A stretch of 64,000 nt of DNA from an uncultured Kushneria sp. (GCF_947497025.1 NZ_CANMFC010000006.1:62001-126000); one strand, 5' to 3'. Positions 45,653-54,678 are shown, numbered from the stretch's first letter. The notes: a model not told the origin generated them from the sequence alone. Numbers and translations are program-made.

Positions 45653-46934
45653 GGGCACTCCCCGGGCCGAACCGTGAGTGCTGCTGCGGGCCTTGTGGTG
45701 GGTTTTGTTGTGGATGTTCCTGATAGTACTCGCGCGCCGCGCCGGCACCGCTGCCGGCCGTGATGCTGACCCCGGCCTGACGCAGCACCTCCTCGAGCGC
45801 CGCCAGAGTGGTCATGACGGTATCGCGGCGGGCGTTGTAGCCCATGGTGCCGATACGCCAGATACGCCCGTGCAGCGGCCCGAAGGAGGTGCCGATCTCG
45901 ATGGCGTAGTCTTCCAGCAGCGTGCGACGCAGGACTTCACCCTCGACGCCGTCGGGGATGTAGATACCGACCACGTTGTTCATGCGGTGGCGCTGATCGC
46001 CAAAGAGCTCAAGTCCCATTGCCGACAGTCCGCTGGTTAACGCACCGCCGTGCAGGGCGTGACGGGCCACGGCCTGGTCCATGCCCTCATTGACCAGCAG
46101 ACGGGCACATTCACGCGCGCCGTAGAGCATGCTGGTGGCTTCGGTGTGGTGGTTGAGGCGCGATTCCCCCCAGTAATCGAGAATCATCGACAGGTCAAAA
46201 TAGTTCGAGCGAATACGCACGCCGCGCCCGGCGTCATGACCGTCGCCGACCAGACCGGCCTCAATGTGGGCGCGACCGCGGATGCACTCGACGGCGCGCG
46301 GCGACAGCGTGGTCGGCGCGCTGCCGGAGGGGCCGGCCAGGCACTTCTGCAGCCCGGCGGTGACGGCATCGAGCTGCCAGGCGTCGGTCTCCAGCACGTT
46401 GCCGGCCAGTGAGGCAGTGGCGTCGGTATAAAAGAGCACGTCGTGGGCGCGGCAGAGGCTGCCGATCTCTTCGAGCGGCTGGCACATGGTGGTGGAGGTA
46501 TCGCCCTGCACCATGGCGAGCACCTTCGGGCGTACGTCGCGAAGGGCCGCCTCGACCTGCTCGGGCGTGAAGACCTCGCCCCACTCGACCTCGATGATGT
46601 GCACCTCGCCACCGGCACGCTCGGCGATTTCGCGCAGCAGATGGCCAAAGCGGCCGAACACCGGCACCAGTACCCGGTCACCCGGCTCGATCAGCGACAC
46701 CAGTACGGCCTCGATACCGGCACGCGAGGTGCCATCCACCAGCAATGTGGCGTCATTTTTAGTGCGAAAGACCTCGCGATAGAGCGCCTGGGTGTCATTC
46801 ATGCAGGCGGTCATGGCCGGGTCATACTGGCCGATCAGCGGCGCGGACATGGCGCGTAGCACGCGCGGGTCGGCATTGATCGGCCCCGGCCCCATCAAAA
46901 GGCGCGTCGGAGGATTGAAGGACTCGAAGGACAT
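45645..46934 (-). CDS. pucG: (S)-ureidoglycine-glyoxylate aminotransferase
   Basis: 429-aa PLP enzyme, class V. MGPGPINADPRVLRAMSAPL, QYDPAMTACMNDTQALYREV, LVDGTSRAGIEAVLVSLIEP and RSNYFDLSMILDYWGESRLN track B. subtilis PucG closely. The PLP lysine is in GLQKCLAGPSGSAPTTL. It transfers the amino group of ureidoglycine to glyoxylate, giving glycine and oxalurate, and follows the allantoate amidohydrolase step. Start at ATG 46934 preferred over TTG 46943. First gene of the leftward operon. Confidence 0.92.
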   Translation of the reverse strand: MSFESFNPPTRLLMGPGPINADPRVLRAMSAPLIGQYDPAMTACMNDTQALYREVFRTKNDATLLVDGTSRAGIEAVLVSLIEPGDRVLVPVFGRFGHLLREIAERAGGEVHIIEVEWGEVFTPEQVEAALRDVRPKVLAMVQGDTSTTMCQPLEEIGSLCRAHDVLFYTDATASLAGNVLETDAWQLDAVTAGLQKCLAGPSGSAPTTLSPRAVECIRGRAHIEAGLVGDGHDAGRGVRIRSNYFDLSMILDYWGESRLNHHTEATSMLYGARECARLLVNEGMDQAVARHALHGGALTSGLSAMGLELFGDQRHRMNNVVGIYIPDGVEGEVLRRTLLEDYAIEIGTSFGPLHGRIWRIGTMGYNARRDTVMTTLAALEEVLRQAGVSITAGSGAGAAREYYQEHPQQNPPQGPQQHSRFGPGSAHV

Positions 46935-46956
46935 GGCGGGCAACCTCGTTACAATC

Positions 46957-46981
46957 GTTTCACTTTCATGCTATAGGAAAC
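46957..46981 (-). promoter_or_regulatory. Candidate RpiR operator upstream of pucG
   Basis: Inverted repeat GTTTC-N15-GAAAC at 46957-46981, with a nested TTTC-N9-GAAA at 46964-46980, 23 bases before the pucG start. RpiR-type regulators often bind such TTTC/GAAA repeats. Confidence 0.35.
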
Positions 46982-47187
46982 CATGATTGCAAAGCGACCC
47001 TCTGGAGCGTTGATTTTTATCATGACAGCAAGAACCGAACTCCCGAAAAGCCGCCATCCATCCTTTAACGAAACTTAAGCTAGTAAGATGGTCGTTTTGC
47101 AGTCCAGCCGATGCAGCAGTAACGTAGCGTCACCTGACCGGCAACACCGGTCACGAGGCATAACAAGTCATAAAAAGGAAACCTTAA

Positions 47188-48174
47188 ATGATCAAACGCC
47201 AGACCCTTACTGCGATGCTGTCGGCGACCGTCATGACCCTGGGGGCACTTGCACTGTCCGCAACCAGCGTTCAGGCCGGTGAACAGAAGTTCATGACCAT
47301 CGGCACCGGCGGTCAGACCGGTGTCTACTACGTGGTCGGCCAGTCCGTCTGTCGCTTCGTCAATCAGGGTGACAGCGGCTATCGCTGCAACGCCCCCTCG
47401 ACCGGTGCCTCGGTGGCCAACGTCAACGGCATCGAGAACGGCGATCTGGACATGGGTGTGGCCCAGTCCGATGTGCAGTACAACGCCTATCACGGTGAAG
47501 GCCAGTTCGAAGGCAAGGCCCATGAGGACCTGCGTTCGGTCTTTGCCATGCATGGTGAGCCGCTCACCCTGGTGGCACGTGCCGACTCCGGCATCAAAAC
47601 GCTGGATGATCTCAAGGGCAAGCGGGTCAATATCGGCAACCCCGGCTCGGGCAACCGCGCCACCATGGAAGTCGTCATGGCGGCCAAGGGCTGGACCACA
47701 AAGGATTTCTCGCTGGTCTCGGAACTGGATAGCGCCGAACAGGCCTCGGCACTGGCCGACAACAACATCGATGCCATGGTCTTTGTCGCCGGCCATCCCA
47801 ACGGTTCCATCCAGGAAGCGACCACGACCGTGGACGCTCGCATTATTCCGCTCGACGGCGAAGTGATCCAGAAGCTGGTGGAAGAGCACCCCTACTACAG
47901 CTTCTATGAAATTCCCGGCGGCATGTACAAGGGCAACCCGGATAACGTGAAGACCTTCGGTGTTGGTGCCACGATTGTCAGCTCTGAGAAGGTCGACGAC
48001 GATCTGGTCTATGCCGCGGTCAAGTCCGTGTTCGACAACTTCGATCGCTTCAAGAAACTTCACCCCGCCTTTGCCACGCTTGACCCGAAAACCATGGTCA
48101 ATCAGGGCCTGTCAGCGCCGCTGCATGAAGGCGCCAAACGCTACTATCAGGAAAAGGGCTGGCTCAGCGAGTAA
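47188..48174 (+). CDS. TAXI-family TRAP transporter solute-binding protein
   Basis: 328 aa. The signal peptide MIKRQTLTAMLSATVMTLGA ends near VQAGEQ. The TAXI signature TIGTGGQTGVYYVVGQSVCR follows, with PSTGASVANVNGIENGDLDM and KRVNIGNPGSGNRATMEVVM. TAXI proteins serve TRAP systems with fused permeases; substrates such as glutamate or 2-oxo acids are known in a few cases only. AAAGGAAA precedes the ATG. The fused permease gene follows after a stem-loop. Confidence 0.93.
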   Translation: MIKRQTLTAMLSATVMTLGALALSATSVQAGEQKFMTIGTGGQTGVYYVVGQSVCRFVNQGDSGYRCNAPSTGASVANVNGIENGDLDMGVAQSDVQYNAYHGEGQFEGKAHEDLRSVFAMHGEPLTLVARADSGIKTLDDLKGKRVNIGNPGSGNRATMEVVMAAKGWTTKDFSLVSELDSAEQASALADNNIDAMVFVAGHPNGSIQEATTTVDARIIPLDGEVIQKLVEEHPYYSFYEIPGGMYKGNPDNVKTFGVGATIVSSEKVDDDLVYAAVKSVFDNFDRFKKLHPAFATLDPKTMVNQGLSAPLHEGAKRYYQEKGWLSE

Positions 48175-48184
48175 GCCTGCCTGA

Positions 48185-48211
48185 TCCGGGCCAGCATGAT
48201 CACGGCCCGGA
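48185..48211 (+). terminator. Stem-loop between TAXI binding protein and permease
   Basis: Stem TCCGGGCC / GGCCCGGA with an 11-base loop, no strong U-tract. Probably stabilises the binding-protein message or partly terminates transcription. Confidence 0.6.
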
Positions 48212-48310
48212 CGTCATCTTTGACGACGCAACGCCTCCAGCCGGGGGCGTTGTGTCATTTCCGATCCGGGCATCCGTCCCGGAAAGGTCCTGCCGCCAAA
48301 GGATGCGGAC

Positions 48311-50917
48311 ATGAACACGACCCCCTCTTCAACCGAGCGCCCGGAAGTGGATGCCAGGGAACTGGCCGCCGTGGCAGACACCGGTGGGCGCAAGTTGCAG
48401 GGTGCCACCGGACGCCTGCTGCTGATTGTGGCCTTTGCCTGGTCACTGTTTCAGCTCTGGATTACCTCACCGTTGCCCTATTCGCTGGGCTTTGGTGTTT
48501 TCAGTGCCACCGAGGCACGCTCGATTCACCTGGGCTTTGCCCTCTTTATCGCCTTCCTTTCCTGGCCGGCGCTCAAGCGCTCGCCGAAAGATCGCGTACC
48601 GGCCACGGACTGGATCATGGCGGCGGTAGCCGCCTTCTGCGCGCTCTATATCTATCTGTTCTATGCCCAGCTTTCCAACCGCCCCGGCAATCCGATTACC
48701 CAGGATGTCATTGTGGGGGTCATGGGGCTGATCCTGCTGCTGGAAGGTACCCGCCGGGCGCTGGGGCCGCCGCTGATGATCGTGGCGCTGGTCTTTCTGG
48801 GTTATTCGCTGGCCGGGCCGTACATGCCGGGCATGCTGGCCCATCGCGGCGTCAGCTTTGAGGCGCTGATCAACCATCAGTGGCTGACCACCCAGGGCGT
48901 ATTCGGTATCGCACTGGGCGTCTCCACCAGCTTCGTCTTTTTGTTCGTGCTCTTTGGCGCCCTGCTCGACAAGGCCGGTGCCGGTAATTATTTCATCAAG
49001 GTAGCCTTCTCGATGCTGGGCCACTATCGGGGCGGGCCGGCCAAGGCGGCCGTCGTGGCCTCGGGGCTGACCGGCCTGATCTCGGGCTCCTCGATTGCCA
49101 ATACGGTCACCACCGGCACCTTCACCATCCCGATGATGAAGCGGGTCGGGTTTTCCCCGACCAAGGCCGGCGCCGTGGAAGTCGCCTCCTCGGTCAACGG
49201 TCAGATCATGCCGCCGGTCATGGGGGCAGCCGCCTTTTTGATGGTCGAATATGTCGGCATTCCCTATGTCGAGGTCATCAAGCACGCCTTCCTGCCGGCG
49301 ATGATTTCCTATATCGCGCTGTTCTATATCGTGCATCTCGAAGCCATGAAGGCCGGCATGCAGGGGCTCAAGAGTGCCAATCCACCCAAGCCGTGGCTGT
49401 TCAAGCTGCTGGGCTTTGCGACCGGCCTGGTCGGTCTGATGGCGCTCAGTGCCGCGGTCTATTACGGGCTGGGCTGGCTCAAGCCGGTGCTGGGCGAGTC
49501 CACCCCCTGGGTGGTCTCGATCGCACTGGTGGTGATCTACGTCGGGCTTTTGAAGCTGGGCGCGCGCTATCCGGAGCTTGAGCATGATACCCCTGATACC
49601 GACATTACGACCCTGCCTCAGACCCGCCCCACCGTCATGGTCGGGCTGCACTATCTGCTGCCGGTAGTGGTGCTGGTCTGGTGCCTGATGGTCGAGCGGC
49701 TTTCACCGGGACTTTCGGCCTTCTGGGCGACCGTGTTGATGATGGTCATCATGGTGACGCAGCGCCCGCTGAGCGCGCTCTTTCGCGGCCGACTTATCCT
49801 GGGCGAGAACCTGCGCGAGGGCGTTCATGATCTCTGGAACGGTCTGATCGACGGCGCGCGCAACATGGTCGGCATCGGTATTGCCACCGCCACGGCCGGC
49901 ATCATTGTCGGCGCCGTCTCACAGACCGGCGTGGGCCTGGTGCTGGCCGATCTGGTCGAGCATCTCTCCATGGGCAGCCTCTTCTTGATGCTCCTGCTCA
50001 CCGCCGTATTGAGTCTGATTCTGGGCATGGGGCTGCCGACCACGGCCAACTACATCGTGGTCTCGGCGCTGCTGGCACCCGTCATCGTGCAGCTCGGTCA
50101 GCAACAGGGGCTGATCGTGCCGCTGATCGCGGTGCACCTGTTCGTGTTCTATTTCGGCATCATGGCCGATGTCACCCCGCCGGTGGGGCTGGCCTCCTTT
50201 GCGGCAGCGGCCATTTCGGGCGCCGATCCGATACGCACCGGATTTCAGGCCTTCTGGTACAGTCTGCGCACGGCCGCCCTGCCGTTTCTGTTTATCTTCA
50301 ATACCGATCTTTTGCTCATCAATGTTGATCTCTGGCACGGCATCGTGATCTTCGTGGTGGCGACCGTGGCGATGCTGGTCTTTGCCGCCGCCACCCAGGG
50401 CTGGTTTATCGTGCGCAACCGCTGGCATGAGACCATTTTGCTACTGCTGGTCGCCTTTACCCTTTTCCGTCCCGGCTTCTGGCAGGACATGATCGTGCCG
50501 CCCTTTGAGGAGATGCCGCCGGCGCAGTTTGCAAAGGCTTACGGCGAACTGGAAACCGGTCAGACGCTGCGAGTGGCGGTCGAGGGGCTCGACGACTACG
50601 GTGCCCCCATGCGTCTTGTGATCGAGGTGCCGGTTGTCGAGGGCGACAGCGGCCAGGCGCGGCTGGACAATCTGGGCTTGTCGCTTCGTCAGGACGGTGA
50701 TACCACGCTGGTGGACATGGTCGGCTGGGGCAGTCAGGCCAGTGAGCTGGGGCTGGACATGGATCAGACCATTGTCAGCGTCGAGCTGCCTCGCGAGCGT
50801 TTTGCCAAGGAGTGGCTGTGGATTCCGGCCCTTTTAATACTGGCATTGATTGTCTACTTTCAGCGCAGGCGCCGATCAAATCACACTGAATCGCGTACGG
50901 CTCAGGCCACTTCCTGA
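48311..50917 (+). CDS. Fused TRAP transporter permease (4TM/12TM) with C-terminal DUF3394-like domain
   Basis: 868 aa, joining the DctQ-like and DctM-like parts with extra segments. About eighteen hydrophobic stretches are spread over residues ~35-730. DctM signatures include TGLISGSSIANTVTTGTFTI, VNGQIMPPVMGAAAFLMVEY and LILGMGLPTTANYIVVSALL, and MADVTPPVGLASFAAAAISG. Residues ~740-840 form a soluble domain (EEMPPAQFAKAYGELETGQT, SLRQDGDTTLVDMVGWGSQA) before a last helix, matching the DUF3394 extension of some TAXI-TRAP permeases. It works with the TAXI protein upstream. Confidence 0.92.
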   Translation: MNTTPSSTERPEVDARELAAVADTGGRKLQGATGRLLLIVAFAWSLFQLWITSPLPYSLGFGVFSATEARSIHLGFALFIAFLSWPALKRSPKDRVPATDWIMAAVAAFCALYIYLFYAQLSNRPGNPITQDVIVGVMGLILLLEGTRRALGPPLMIVALVFLGYSLAGPYMPGMLAHRGVSFEALINHQWLTTQGVFGIALGVSTSFVFLFVLFGALLDKAGAGNYFIKVAFSMLGHYRGGPAKAAVVASGLTGLISGSSIANTVTTGTFTIPMMKRVGFSPTKAGAVEVASSVNGQIMPPVMGAAAFLMVEYVGIPYVEVIKHAFLPAMISYIALFYIVHLEAMKAGMQGLKSANPPKPWLFKLLGFATGLVGLMALSAAVYYGLGWLKPVLGESTPWVVSIALVVIYVGLLKLGARYPELEHDTPDTDITTLPQTRPTVMVGLHYLLPVVVLVWCLMVERLSPGLSAFWATVLMMVIMVTQRPLSALFRGRLILGENLREGVHDLWNGLIDGARNMVGIGIATATAGIIVGAVSQTGVGLVLADLVEHLSMGSLFLMLLLTAVLSLILGMGLPTTANYIVVSALLAPVIVQLGQQQGLIVPLIAVHLFVFYFGIMADVTPPVGLASFAAAAISGADPIRTGFQAFWYSLRTAALPFLFIFNTDLLLINVDLWHGIVIFVVATVAMLVFAAATQGWFIVRNRWHETILLLLVAFTLFRPGFWQDMIVPPFEEMPPAQFAKAYGELETGQTLRVAVEGLDDYGAPMRLVIEVPVVEGDSGQARLDNLGLSLRQDGDTTLVDMVGWGSQASELGLDMDQTIVSVELPRERFAKEWLWIPALLILALIVYFQRRRRSNHTESRTAQATS

Positions 50918-50923
50918 AGCACT

Positions 50924-50952
50924 GCGCCGCCCGATATGGCATCGGGCGGCGC
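50924..50952 (+). terminator. Strong hairpin after the TRAP permease gene
   Basis: Perfect 12-bp stem GCGCCGCCCGAT / ATCGGGCGGCGC with loop ATGGC, seven bases past the stop. It lacks a U-tract, so it may protect the 3' end rather than terminate. Confidence 0.6.
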
Positions 50953-51091
50953 AGGAAAACCGGCACCAGGGCAGGTTGCCAATCGAGAAAAAGTTTAAAC
51001 CCCGCTCAACTTTGTAAATACCGGCTGTGGATTAAATTTTGTCGAAAGCGTTAAATAGGACCAGATTCATACCATTTTGAGGTGCACACTC

Positions 51092-51520
51092 ATGACCAGT
51101 GAACGACCCAGGCGAATCGATGCCACCGATATCTACCACACCACGCGTGCGGTACGACATTGCAGCCTCGACCCTTCCATTCGCTGTCTGGCAGAGCTTC
51201 GTACCTCGCAGATCAATGGCGGCTGCGACAACTGCGAAAATCTGAGGGTCAGCGAAGCCGAAGCGCTGGGCATTGATGCCGAAAAGCTGCGCGAGCTGGC
51301 ACGCTGGGCCGACTCTGACCGCTTTACCGCCCGCGAACGCGCAGCGCTTGCCTGGTGTGAATCCTTTACCCATTTTCGCCCGGTCGATGCCAGCACCCGC
51401 ATGATGGCGATCAACACCTTCTCGCCGCGTGAACTGGCGGATCTGACCCTGGCCATCGAATTGACCAGCACCATGTCGCGTGTGGCACGCCACATGGACA
51501 GCGACGTACGTGTCGGCTGA
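51092..51520 (+). CDS. AhpD-like carboxymuconolactone decarboxylase-family protein
   Basis: 142 aa. The helical AhpD/CMD fold is suggested by CLAELRTSQINGGCDNCENL, with a CxxC redox pair, and LRELARWADSDRFTARERAA. The usual His after CxxC is not clear (ENLRVSEAE), so peroxidase-partner activity is uncertain. The start at 51092 follows GAGGTG. It lies between the TRAP operon and the hemN relic. Confidence 0.75.
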   Translation: MTSERPRRIDATDIYHTTRAVRHCSLDPSIRCLAELRTSQINGGCDNCENLRVSEAEALGIDAEKLRELARWADSDRFTARERAALAWCESFTHFRPVDASTRMMAINTFSPRELADLTLAIELTSTMSRVARHMDSDVRVG

Positions 51521-51553
51521 TTCACTCTGCCCGGCATGATCGTCCGGTCTGAT

Positions 51554-51567
51554 TTGATCCAGATCAG
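51554..51567 (+). promoter_or_regulatory. FNR/ANR-box-like site upstream of the hemN relic
   Basis: TTGATCCAGATCAG matches the consensus TTGAT-N4-ATCAA at nine of ten fixed bases. It lies 60 bases before the hemN pseudogene start, as expected for anaerobic activation of hemN. Confidence 0.55.
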
Positions 51568-51627
51568 ACCCTGAACACGACGATGCTTGTGGCATGGCAG
51601 AATCACTGCCTGCCACAAGCGTCTTCC

Positions 51628-52240
51628 ATGTTGTCATCTGCTCTCCGACCCGCCCATTCTGATGTGCTTTGCTCGCCGGCCCCTGAGCTTTTAAAGCGCC
51701 ATGATGACAACGGTCCCCGCTATACGTTCTATCCACCAGCCACTGCCCTCACCGATCACTTCGGTCCGGCACAGTTAACTCAGGTACTCGCGCGCAGCAA
51801 CGCGACCGCCCGGGTGCTGTCGCTTTATGTATATATCCCCCCTTGTCGACGGCGACCGTGTGGTCGAGCAGCCTCACCGGGGTGTCGGCCATCAGCCAGA
51901 GCGATGATGCCCATGCTCAAAACGTCGCACAGCTGGCCACCTGTCGCAGCGTACGTTTGAGCGGGGATGACCGACTGCGCCACCATGCGATTCATTGCCT
52001 GGTGTGTGACATGCGACTGGATTTTGATGCCATCGAAGCCGACTTTGGCATCAGGGTGTCATACTGTTTCGCCAACGTGCCTGAAAGACCTGCCGCCTTT
52101 CGACGAGACGGCCTCATCGAATATGATAAGCACTCGCTTATAGTGACCCCATGGGGCGACTGGTGATCCGCCAGCTGACCATGGCCCTTGATACGCATCT
52201 TTCGGCCGAACATCGTCAACCGTTTCCACGGCCTCTTTAG
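51628..52240 (+). pseudogene. hemN: hemN pseudogene (oxygen-independent coproporphyrinogen III oxidase), internally deleted
   Basis: The first part encodes a HemN N-terminus: LLKRHDDNGPRYTFYPPATA and LSLYVYIPPC, up to the first cluster cysteine. Near 51845-51880 it jumps, in another frame, to C-terminal HemN sequence: LTGVSAISQSDDAHAQN, HHAIHCLVCDMRLDFDAIEA, and finally GRLVIRQLTMALDTHL before a stop at 52238. The radical-SAM core and remaining cluster cysteines are gone, and at least one more frame change occurs before the last segment. It cannot make active enzyme. It precedes fnr/anr, the usual neighbour of hemN in pseudomonads. Confidence 0.88.
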
Positions 52241-52355
52241 AAGACCGGAAGCGCTCGACGGAGCGAACAGCCAGTGTCGAGTCCCGGGCGTCGGGTATGG
52301 TTCGTCACGACAGCGCCCGGCACATCACTCACATGCACAGGAACCTGCCAGGCCA

Positions 52356-53099
52356 ATGAACACCGCTCATCTTCACCAGCCTCGCTGTCAGACCTGCTCG
52401 TTGAGCTCCCTGTGCCTGCCGCTTTCCCTGTCTCTTGACGATGTTGAGCAGTTCGACACGATCGTGCGCCGGCGCTCCCCGCTGATGCGCGGCGAGACGC
52501 TCTATATGCAGGGCGAGACGTTTGAAAACGTCTACGCCGTGCGCAGCGGCAGCCTCAAGCAGACCATTATCGAGGCCGACGGCGAGGAGCAGATCACCAG
52601 TTTCTATCTGCCCGGCGAACTGGTGGGTCTGGACAGCATCGACAGCGCTGTCCATCCGGGCTTTCTGACCGCGCTGGAGCGCACCACGGTCTGTGAAATT
52701 CCCTTCAAGCGACTGGAAAGTCTCTCCGAGCAGCTGCCGGAGCTTCGCCATCAGCTCTATCGCTGCATGAGCCGAGAAATCGTCGATGATCGTCGCCTGA
52801 TGCGGCTTCTCTCCAGCAAGACGGCCGATGAACGTCTGGCGAGCTTCTTTCGCAACCTTTCGGTGCGCCTTGATCGCTGCGGCCACAGCGCCGAGCGCTT
52901 TCGCCTGCCGATGTCACGCAGTGATATCGGCACCTATCTGGGGCTGGCGATCGAAACCATCAGCCGCGTGCTGGGCCGGTTCCAGCAGCAGGGGCTGCTC
53001 AATATTCAGGGCCGCCACGTGGAGATTCTGGACATGGCAGCACTGAGAGAGCGTGCCGGCATCATCGCGCCCTGCTGCGGCCAGCAACAGCGCACCTGA
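52356..53099 (+). CDS. fnr: FNR/ANR-type oxygen-sensing transcriptional regulator
   Basis: 247 aa. The iron-sulfur ligands are all there: Cys11, Cys14 and Cys20 in RCQTCSLSSLCLP, and Cys113 in RTTVCEIPF. A cyclic-nucleotide-type fold lies at ~25-150, and the Crp helix-turn-helix at ~190-235 reads MSRSDIGTYLGLAIETISRV with the FNR-type E-x2-SR recognition pattern. It switches on anaerobic and microaerobic genes. The start at 52356 places the cysteines at normal distance; a longer frame upstream overlaps the hemN relic and is not coding. Confidence 0.93.
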   Translation: MNTAHLHQPRCQTCSLSSLCLPLSLSLDDVEQFDTIVRRRSPLMRGETLYMQGETFENVYAVRSGSLKQTIIEADGEEQITSFYLPGELVGLDSIDSAVHPGFLTALERTTVCEIPFKRLESLSEQLPELRHQLYRCMSREIVDDRRLMRLLSSKTADERLASFFRNLSVRLDRCGHSAERFRLPMSRSDIGTYLGLAIETISRVLGRFQQQGLLNIQGRHVEILDMAALRERAGIIAPCCGQQQRT

Positions 53100-53144
53100 G
53101 GCCACTTCTGTTCTTTCTGCCCACCAAAGATGCAGATGATAAAA

Positions 53145-53171
53145 AAACGCCCCGATCGAGGCGGGGCGTTT
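53145..53171. terminator. Bidirectional terminator between fnr and the DUF488 gene
   Basis: Stem AAACGCCCC / GGGGCGTTT with A- and T-runs outside, between two convergent genes. Confidence 0.85.
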
Positions 53172-53193
53172 TGCTGTTCCTGTAGCGCTCGAC

Positions 53194-53595
53194 TCAATGC
53201 GTCTCGGCCACCGATGCAGGCTCACTGACCACGCCCTCGCCACGCAGTGCCTCGAGAATGACCTCGCGGAGGATGGGCAGATGTGAGCTTTCCAGATCAC
53301 GTACGGCGCTGACCAGCGTCAGCCGGCGCTGACGCGCCTGGGCCAGCAGCGGCTCGAGGTCGCCGGGATTGAGTTCCAGACGATAGCGACGCTCAAAGGT
53401 CGTGCGATCGATTCGCCCGCTTTCCCAGGCATGCCGCAGCCGACGGGACGGCGCCACGGCGCGATACCACTGCTCGACCGACAGCTCTTCTTCGCGCTTG
53501 CCACGCGGCCATACCTGATCCACCAGCCAGCGTGCCCCGTCCTGCTGGGCCGAGTGCTGATAAACGCGCTTGAGGCGGACATCGCCAATAAGCAT
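53194..53595 (-). CDS. DUF488 family protein
   Basis: 133 aa. The family pattern is clear: GDVRLKRVYQ, GARWLVDQVWPRGKREEELS and FERRYRLELNPGDLEPLLAQ, with LTLVSAVRDLESSHLPILRE. Function is unknown, though such small proteins are widespread and cytosolic. The start at 53595 follows AGGGGG by five bases. Confidence 0.85.
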   Translation of the reverse strand: MLIGDVRLKRVYQHSAQQDGARWLVDQVWPRGKREEELSVEQWYRAVAPSRRLRHAWESGRIDRTTFERRYRLELNPGDLEPLLAQARQRRLTLVSAVRDLESSHLPILREVILEALRGEGVVSEPASVAETH

Positions 53596-53784
53596 ATTAC
53601 CCCCTGAAATCATGTTCCCAGAGCTGAAAGCCCTTCTTCTTTTGAGGTGTCAGCCTGCCAAGAATACACCGGGTGCCAGGTCGTTTCACTCGATAAGGAC
53701 GGCTCGGCACAGTCAGCACTGACCACGATTTCTCATGCCCCACCACCGGGCGTGTGACACCCCGGCCCCGGTCGCCTCCAGGGC

Positions 53785-54678
53785 TCAGTCGTCCTGCAAT
53801 GGGGTATCCAGCCACGCCAGAATGGCCCCGGCCACCTCATCCGGGAACTCTTCGTGTACCGCCAGTCGCCCATGGGCGAGCGACACGGTATCCACCCGGG
53901 GCAGCGCCCCCATGGCGCGCATCTCGGCACGGGAGCGCGGTGGCATCTTCTCGCTCATGATCAAAAGCGTCCGGGCACTGGCGCCCTTGAGCGCCGCCAC
54001 GCACGCCTCGCGGCGATTGAAGGGGTCTACCCCACCGGTCACAAAGCGAATCGAGCCGTGACGGGCACCCGGTGTACGGGCCACCCGGCGCTTGGCAGCA
54101 AGACGCTCGCCCGAGAGCCAGTCCGGCGCTTCATAAACGTGTTCGCCGGCCATACGGCGCAGAAACCAGTTGCTGACATTGAGGCGATAGATCCCCGCGC
54201 CGATGACCGGGCGATCAAACCAGGTGCGCAGATGGCCGAACCAGGGCCTGTGCTCGCCGGCCATGGTCGGCAGCGGCCCACGCCAGGTGGGGGCGATCAG
54301 CACCAGCCGGTCGGCCGCGTCGGGATGTTCTTCCAGATGCCGGATGACCATGCCCGCCCCGTGGCCGGCGGCAACGATCATCTCGGGCAGAAAGACGACC
54401 TCATCGAGCAGGTGATCGATAAAGGCCGTCAGCATGCTCGGCTCGGCCTCCATGAAAGGGCGCGGGCGGTCGCCAAATCCCGGCCAGTCCACCGAGATCG
54501 TGGTAAAGCGCTCGGCCAGCAAGGCCTGCAGGGCGTCCATTTCGTGACGCGTCGAGATGCTCGACAGCGCCGGCAGCATCAGCACTTCAGGACCCTGCCC
54601 GCGCCGGGTCACGCCGACCTCGATGGGCATGCCACCCCACATCCAGTGAAGCGTTTCTTCTGTCACATCGTTGTCCAT
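53785..54678 (-). CDS. Alpha/beta hydrolase-fold protein lacking the nucleophile serine
   Basis: 297 aa. The fold is evident: LMLPALSSISTRHEMDALQA (oxyanion region), ISVDWPGFGDRPRP, the elbow VAAGHGAGMVIRHL, and a late His in SLAHGRLAVHEEFPDEVAGA. At the elbow the expected G-x-S-x-G reads G-H-G-A-G, with Gly107 (codon GGG) in place of Ser. Classical ester hydrolysis is therefore unlikely; it may be a non-catalytic or differently acting member. AAGAGAG precedes the ATG. It is divergent from parA-like gene. Confidence 0.8.
   Translation of the reverse strand: MDNDVTEETLHWMWGGMPIEVGVTRRGQGPEVLMLPALSSISTRHEMDALQALLAERFTTISVDWPGFGDRPRPFMEAEPSMLTAFIDHLLDEVVFLPEMIVAAGHGAGMVIRHLEEHPDAADRLVLIAPTWRGPLPTMAGEHRPWFGHLRTWFDRPVIGAGIYRLNVSNWFLRRMAGEHVYEAPDWLSGERLAAKRRVARTPGARHGSIRFVTGGVDPFNRREACVAALKGASARTLLIMSEKMPPRSRAEMRAMGALPRVDTVSLAHGRLAVHEEFPDEVAGAILAWLDTPLQDD

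Noticed and set aside
52188-52355. A 56-codon extension of the FNR protein
   Set aside because: The extra sequence overlaps the hemN relic and would push the cluster cysteines far from the N-terminus.
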